Shown here piece by piece: positions 5,071 to 6,818 of a stretch of 6,818 bases of DNA. A program made the position numbers and the translations under genes. The notes under the pieces are model-generated. The model was not told where the DNA came from. It did no database searches and saw nothing but the letters and a program-made list of their open reading frames with translations. Each line of letters opens with the position of its first letter. Positions within the stretch are counted from its first letter, which is position 1. This DNA is from Microcaldota archaeon. Lineage in GTDB: Archaea; Micrarchaeota; Micrarchaeia; Micrarchaeales; CABMGC01. The stretch is from assembly GCA_021785375.1 (NCBI GenBank), contig JAJYFQ010000039.1:1-6818 (forward strand), in the 5' to 3' direction.

Positions 5071-5295
5071 ATGACCAATATGACATTGGCAGTACCTGAA
5101 GATCTCATGCAGATAATGAAGAAACATAAGGAGATAAAATGGAGTGAGGTGGCAAGGGAGGCAATGTGGGATAAGGCCAAGAAACTTGAGCTTATGGATA
5201 AACTGCTCGCAAAGAGCAGACTTACTGAGAAGGATGCCTTAGAGATAGGTGCTAAGATAAACGAAGCCGTCGCAAAAAGGCATGGTCTTCTATGA
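5071..5295 (+). CDS. vapB: VapB-type antitoxin, ribbon-helix-helix family (74 aa)
   Basis: The small cytoplasmic antitoxin is expected to bind and block the VapC nuclease encoded next and to repress its own promoter. The N-terminal strand MTLAVPEDL followed by helices around EIKWSEVAREAM (residues about 24-35) is the ribbon-helix-helix DNA-binding pattern of archaeal VapB proteins. The C-terminal half (LELMDKLLAKSRLTEKDALEIGAKINEAVAKRHGL) is the toxin-binding tail; its LTEKDALEIG and KRHGL pieces are very typical. The start could be the ATG at 5071 or the one at 5080; the promoter spacing fits 5071 as a leaderless start, and there is no clear SD. The stop overlaps the toxin start as ATGA, giving translational coupling. 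It lies in the A+T-richer segment to the right of tRNA-Thr. Confidence 0.87.
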   Translation: MTNMTLAVPEDLMQIMKKHKEIKWSEVAREAMWDKAKKLELMDKLLAKSRLTEKDALEIGAKINEAVAKRHGLL

Positions 5296-5702
5296 AACTT
5301 GTAGTGGATGCAAACGTAATAATTGCCGCCCTAATTAAGAACGGCAAGTCGCGTGAGATATTAGCGAGCGGCAAGTTCAAGTTTGTTACTTCTGATTTTG
5401 TCAAAGAAGAAGTGCAGAAGTACATACCCCTAATTAAGGAGAAATCGGGTATGGATGACCATACCCTAGAAGTGTTAACTGCCTTGATATTCGAGGAAAT
5501 AGAAACTATCCCAAGAATTGAGTACGAAAAGGAGTTGAAGAAAGCAGAAGAGATAATGAAGGAAGATCTCAAAGATTCAACCTATGTGGCATGCTACTTG
5601 GCACTGAAATGTGATGGCATCTGGACGCATGATCCCCATTATTATAGAAAACAGGCGATAAAACCATTCAGAACGATAGATTTGGTAAAATTTTTGGGGT
5701 AA
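5292..5702 (+). CDS. vapC: VapC-type PIN-domain ribonuclease toxin (136 aa)
   Basis: This is a single PIN domain, a Mg2+-dependent RNase that as a free toxin cleaves RNA (often tRNA or rRNA in this family) and stops translation. Acidic residues sit where expected: Asp6 in LVVDANVII, Glu39/Glu40 in DFVKEEV, Asp95 in LKDSTYVACYLAL, and Asp114 in GIWTHDPHY. The opening VVDANVIIAALIKNGKSREIL resembles the PIN_2-like subgroup found next to this antitoxin type. The length is normal and no key residue is missing, so the toxin is probably active. The start overlaps the antitoxin stop by 4 bases (ATGA at 5292-5295), and expression should follow the antitoxin. The message runs through a T-run near its end (about 5691-5695). 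The target RNA cannot be told from sequence. Confidence 0.9.
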   Translation: MKLVVDANVIIAALIKNGKSREILASGKFKFVTSDFVKEEVQKYIPLIKEKSGMDDHTLEVLTALIFEEIETIPRIEYEKELKKAEEIMKEDLKDSTYVACYLALKCDGIWTHDPHYYRKQAIKPFRTIDLVKFLG

Positions 5703-5747
5703 TAGATCCCTCCGCATCTGTAAGAGAATACTCCAGATTGCCTTAAG

Positions 5748-5761
5748 CTCGCTGGGGGGCT
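5748..5761 (+). repeat. attR-like copy of the tRNA-Thr 3' end
   Basis: CTCGCTGGGGGGCT matches the last 13 bases of tRNA-Thr (4028-4040) except for one extra G. It lies 46 bases after the vapC stop. The rest of the tRNA is absent, as expected for the far attachment site of an insertion at a tRNA 3' end. An imperfect hairpin (GGGCTAT with ATAAGCCC, 5757-5779) overlaps its end. Confidence 0.4.
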
Positions 5762-5800
5762 ATCACGTGCAATAAGCCCGCCTCTCATCCTCAAAGACAA

Positions 5801-5812
5801 TGCATAAATAAG
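5801..5812 (+). promoter_or_regulatory. TATA-box promoter of the 126-aa gene
   Basis: TGCATAAATAAG is TATA-like, centred about 38 bases before the ATG at 5844. Transcription would start near 5830. A GTGAT SD site at 5836-5840, the exact anti-SD match for archaeal 16S rRNA, lies 3 bases before the start codon and supports this start. Confidence 0.55.
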
Positions 5813-5843
5813 GCGAAAGACACAATTAACTCATTGTGATAGC

Positions 5844-6224
5844 ATGCCAAGAGCTGTTGTCGGCCACTCCATCGTGAAGGACGTTTCCGAAGCGCGTGAG
5901 GTTATAGATAAGCTCTCTGCGCGATTCTATGCTGCAAAGTCCAGCTCACATAATCCTGCATTCGATGGAGACATGTGCGCGCTATATGCGACATCGGCAG
6001 CAGAGATCGCCGAAAAGATATGCGAGGTGTCTAAGATATGGGGCGTATCGCGGTTGCCCAGCGAAGCCGGCATTGTCGGGCCTAGGTACTATAAGGATCA
6101 GGCTGACGTGCTTCGCGAATATGCTGATGACGTAAAAGGCATGCTGCGGCTCAACTCCACAAACGGTTCCCTGGTTCCGTCAGAAATTGTGATGGGCCAC
6201 TTTAAGCGCATTTCAAGGAGTTAG
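5844..6224 (+). CDS. Unrecognised 126-aa, mostly helical protein
   Basis: I do not recognise this family. The 126-aa product has no signal peptide or membrane segment and appears mostly alpha-helical. Candidate helices are residues about 13-32 (SEAREVIDKLSARFYAAKSS), 49-68 (ATSAAEIAEKICEVSKIWGV) and 81-102 (YYKDQADVLREYADDVKGML), the last separated by a loop, RLPSEAGIVGPR. There are only two cysteines, at about residues 45 and 60, so a zinc site is not suggested. The start is set by the TATA box and the GTGAT SD site. A T5 run follows the stop directly. It is the first gene past the putative attR-like repeat, and its composition is closer to the resident genes. It appears monocistronic, since the next gene has its own start region. 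Confidence 0.75.
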   Translation: MPRAVVGHSIVKDVSEAREVIDKLSARFYAAKSSSHNPAFDGDMCALYATSAAEIAEKICEVSKIWGVSRLPSEAGIVGPRYYKDQADVLREYADDVKGMLRLNSTNGSLVPSEIVMGHFKRISRS

Positions 6225-6229
6225 TTTTT
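6225..6229 (+). terminator. T5 run directly after the 126-aa gene
   Basis: TTTTT follows the TAG stop immediately. Archaeal RNA polymerase can stop at short T-runs without a hairpin, so this may end the 126-aa message. It is short, so the call is weak. Confidence 0.3.
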
Positions 6230-6258
6230 CCGGCAAATGAAACCGAACTAAACCGCAA

Positions 6259-6268
6259 GCTTAAAGTT
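6259..6268 (+). promoter_or_regulatory. Possible TATA box of the Thr-rich surface protein gene
   Basis: GCTTAAAGTT is centred about 30 bases before the ATG at 6293, which would give a leaderless message, in agreement with the absence of an SD site before that start. A second A+T stretch (ACAAATAAGTAAAT) is too close to the start to serve. Confidence 0.35.
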
Positions 6269-6292
6269 GGGGGATGGGACAAATAAGTAAAT

Positions 6293-6818
6293 ATGGATGT
6301 CGGGTACTTCTGGGCACTGGCAATATTGCTTGTGGCGCTATTCCTTGTAGTGGTTATAAACAATGCCCGCTCAAGTTCGGCCCTGGGCCAGCAAGCCACT
6401 AACATGACGGATACGCACTCGGAACCTGCCATACAGCCTTCGACTCATCCAACGACGTCGATCTACACCCTATTTGTCACATCGCCGCAGTCCGGCGGCC
6501 CGATGATAATACTGCCTCCTGTTACGTCACAATCGACAAGCTCCACAATCAATACCACATCCACGGTGCCCCCTTCGCAACTGCCCACTACATCCCAATC
6601 GACCACTATCCAGACAACGCTTCCAACCACGCTTCAGACTACGACAACGATACCCTCAACGACCATGACAACCACTACGATTCCAACCACGTCGATCCCG
6701 GGTACAACCACTTCCACGACAACCGCCACCACCACGGCTCAAACGACAACCACCACCCAACCCACGACCTCTACAACCACTGCTCCTCCGACAACCTCTA
6801 CAACCACCACATCGACTA
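6293..6818 (+). CDS. Membrane-anchored or secreted Thr-rich (mucin-like) surface protein, 5' part only
   Basis: An open frame of 175 codons runs from the ATG at 6293 off the right end with no stop. Residues about 5-22 (YFWALAILLVALFLVVVI) are a clear hydrophobic segment, either signal peptide or N-terminal anchor. Residues 24-80 are a polar linker with N-x-T sequons at Asn37 and Asn87, which could carry N-glycans. From residue 81 to the window end I count 51 Thr in 95 residues, mixed with Ser and Pro, and no charged residue follows Glu44. Such stretches form extended, O-glycosylated stalks outside the cell, as in archaeal and S-layer-type surface proteins. An in-frame TAA at 6284-6286 and the leaderless context fix the start. 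All four Thr codons are used, so this is selected protein composition rather than a simple DNA repeat. The missing C-terminal domain should reveal its role. Confidence 0.8.
   Translation, partial: MDVGYFWALAILLVALFLVVVINNARSSSALGQQATNMTDTHSEPAIQPSTHPTTSIYTLFVTSPQSGGPMIILPPVTSQSTSSTINTTSTVPPSQLPTTSQSTTIQTTLPTTLQTTTTIPSTTMTTTTIPTTSIPGTTTSTTTATTTAQTTTTTQPTTSTTTAPPTTSTTTTST

Larger units (their letters stand above)
4041..5761. mobile_element. Candidate small tRNA-targeted genomic islet (iminopeptidase plus vapBC), no integrase seen
   Basis: The segment begins directly after tRNA-Thr and ends at an imperfect copy of the tRNA 3' end. It holds a frameshifted iminopeptidase gene, a structured spacer and a toxin-antitoxin pair, all common cargo. 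Hand-counted 60-base lines inside give 40-45% G+C, against 57-60% in the regulator and PAC2 genes and about 48-53% in the 126-aa gene to the right. Codons such as AAA and TTA are common inside, while AAG and CTC dominate the resident genes. No integrase or replication gene lies within, so it would be a decayed or non-autonomous insertion. The boundaries are inference. Confidence 0.35.

Noticed and set aside
6500..6818. Tandem DNA repeat or CRISPR-like array
   Set aside because: The ACN-rich stretch has no fixed period or spacers. It translates in one frame as Thr/Ser/Pro with all four Thr codons mixed, so it is low-complexity coding sequence.

Overview
The window looks archaeal. It carries a diphthamide-synthesis gene (dph2), a PAC2-family proteasome-assembly chaperone, tandem Lrp-like regulator domains and a VapBC pair of archaeal type. 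TATA boxes lie about 30 bases before several starts, SD sites read GTGA or GTGAT, and neither tRNA gene encodes CCA. A long inserted D-loop in one tRNA and a Thr-rich membrane-anchored protein would fit a DPANN archaeon of the Micrarchaeota (ARMAN) kind. That placement is inference; archaeal origin is much firmer.

Layout. Bases 1-424 are the 3' end of dph2 on the + strand. It converges on, and overlaps by 21 bases, a minus-strand pair read from about 2420 down to 404: a two-module Lrp/AsnC-like regulator (1228-2394) followed 23 bases later by a 266-aa protein of unknown function (404-1204). A divergent promoter region (2395-2604) holds TATA boxes for both directions and a perfect three-arm inverted-repeat structure. 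On the + strand come a PAC2-family chaperone ending in an HbYX-type tail (2605-3339), tRNA-Leu(TAA) with an oversized D-loop (3357-3460), and an unrecognised 145-aa gene (3477-3914), tightly packed without visible internal promoters.

Bases 3969-5761 form the accessory part. tRNA-Thr(GGT), with odd elbow bases, is followed by a frameshifted tricorn-factor-F1-type proline iminopeptidase, a structured spacer and a vapBC toxin-antitoxin pair. The last 13 bases of the tRNA recur with one extra G at 5748-5761. These genes are visibly poorer in G+C (40-45% in hand-counted lines, against 57-60% in the regulator and PAC2 genes). I read 4041-5761 as a candidate small tRNA-targeted islet with no integrase in view.

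The right end holds an unrecognised 126-aa gene (5844-6224) and the start of a long Thr-rich surface-type protein (6293 onward), which runs off the window and has no stop within it.

Functional thread: dph2 serves translation (EF-2 modification), the PAC2 protein probably serves 20S proteasome assembly, and the iminopeptidase would finish peptide breakdown downstream of proteasome or tricorn. The islet genes look like later additions. Nothing here is a clear new defence or metabolic system. The most unusual signals are the two atypical tRNAs, the tRNA-flanked islet and the regulator/266-aa unknown pair.
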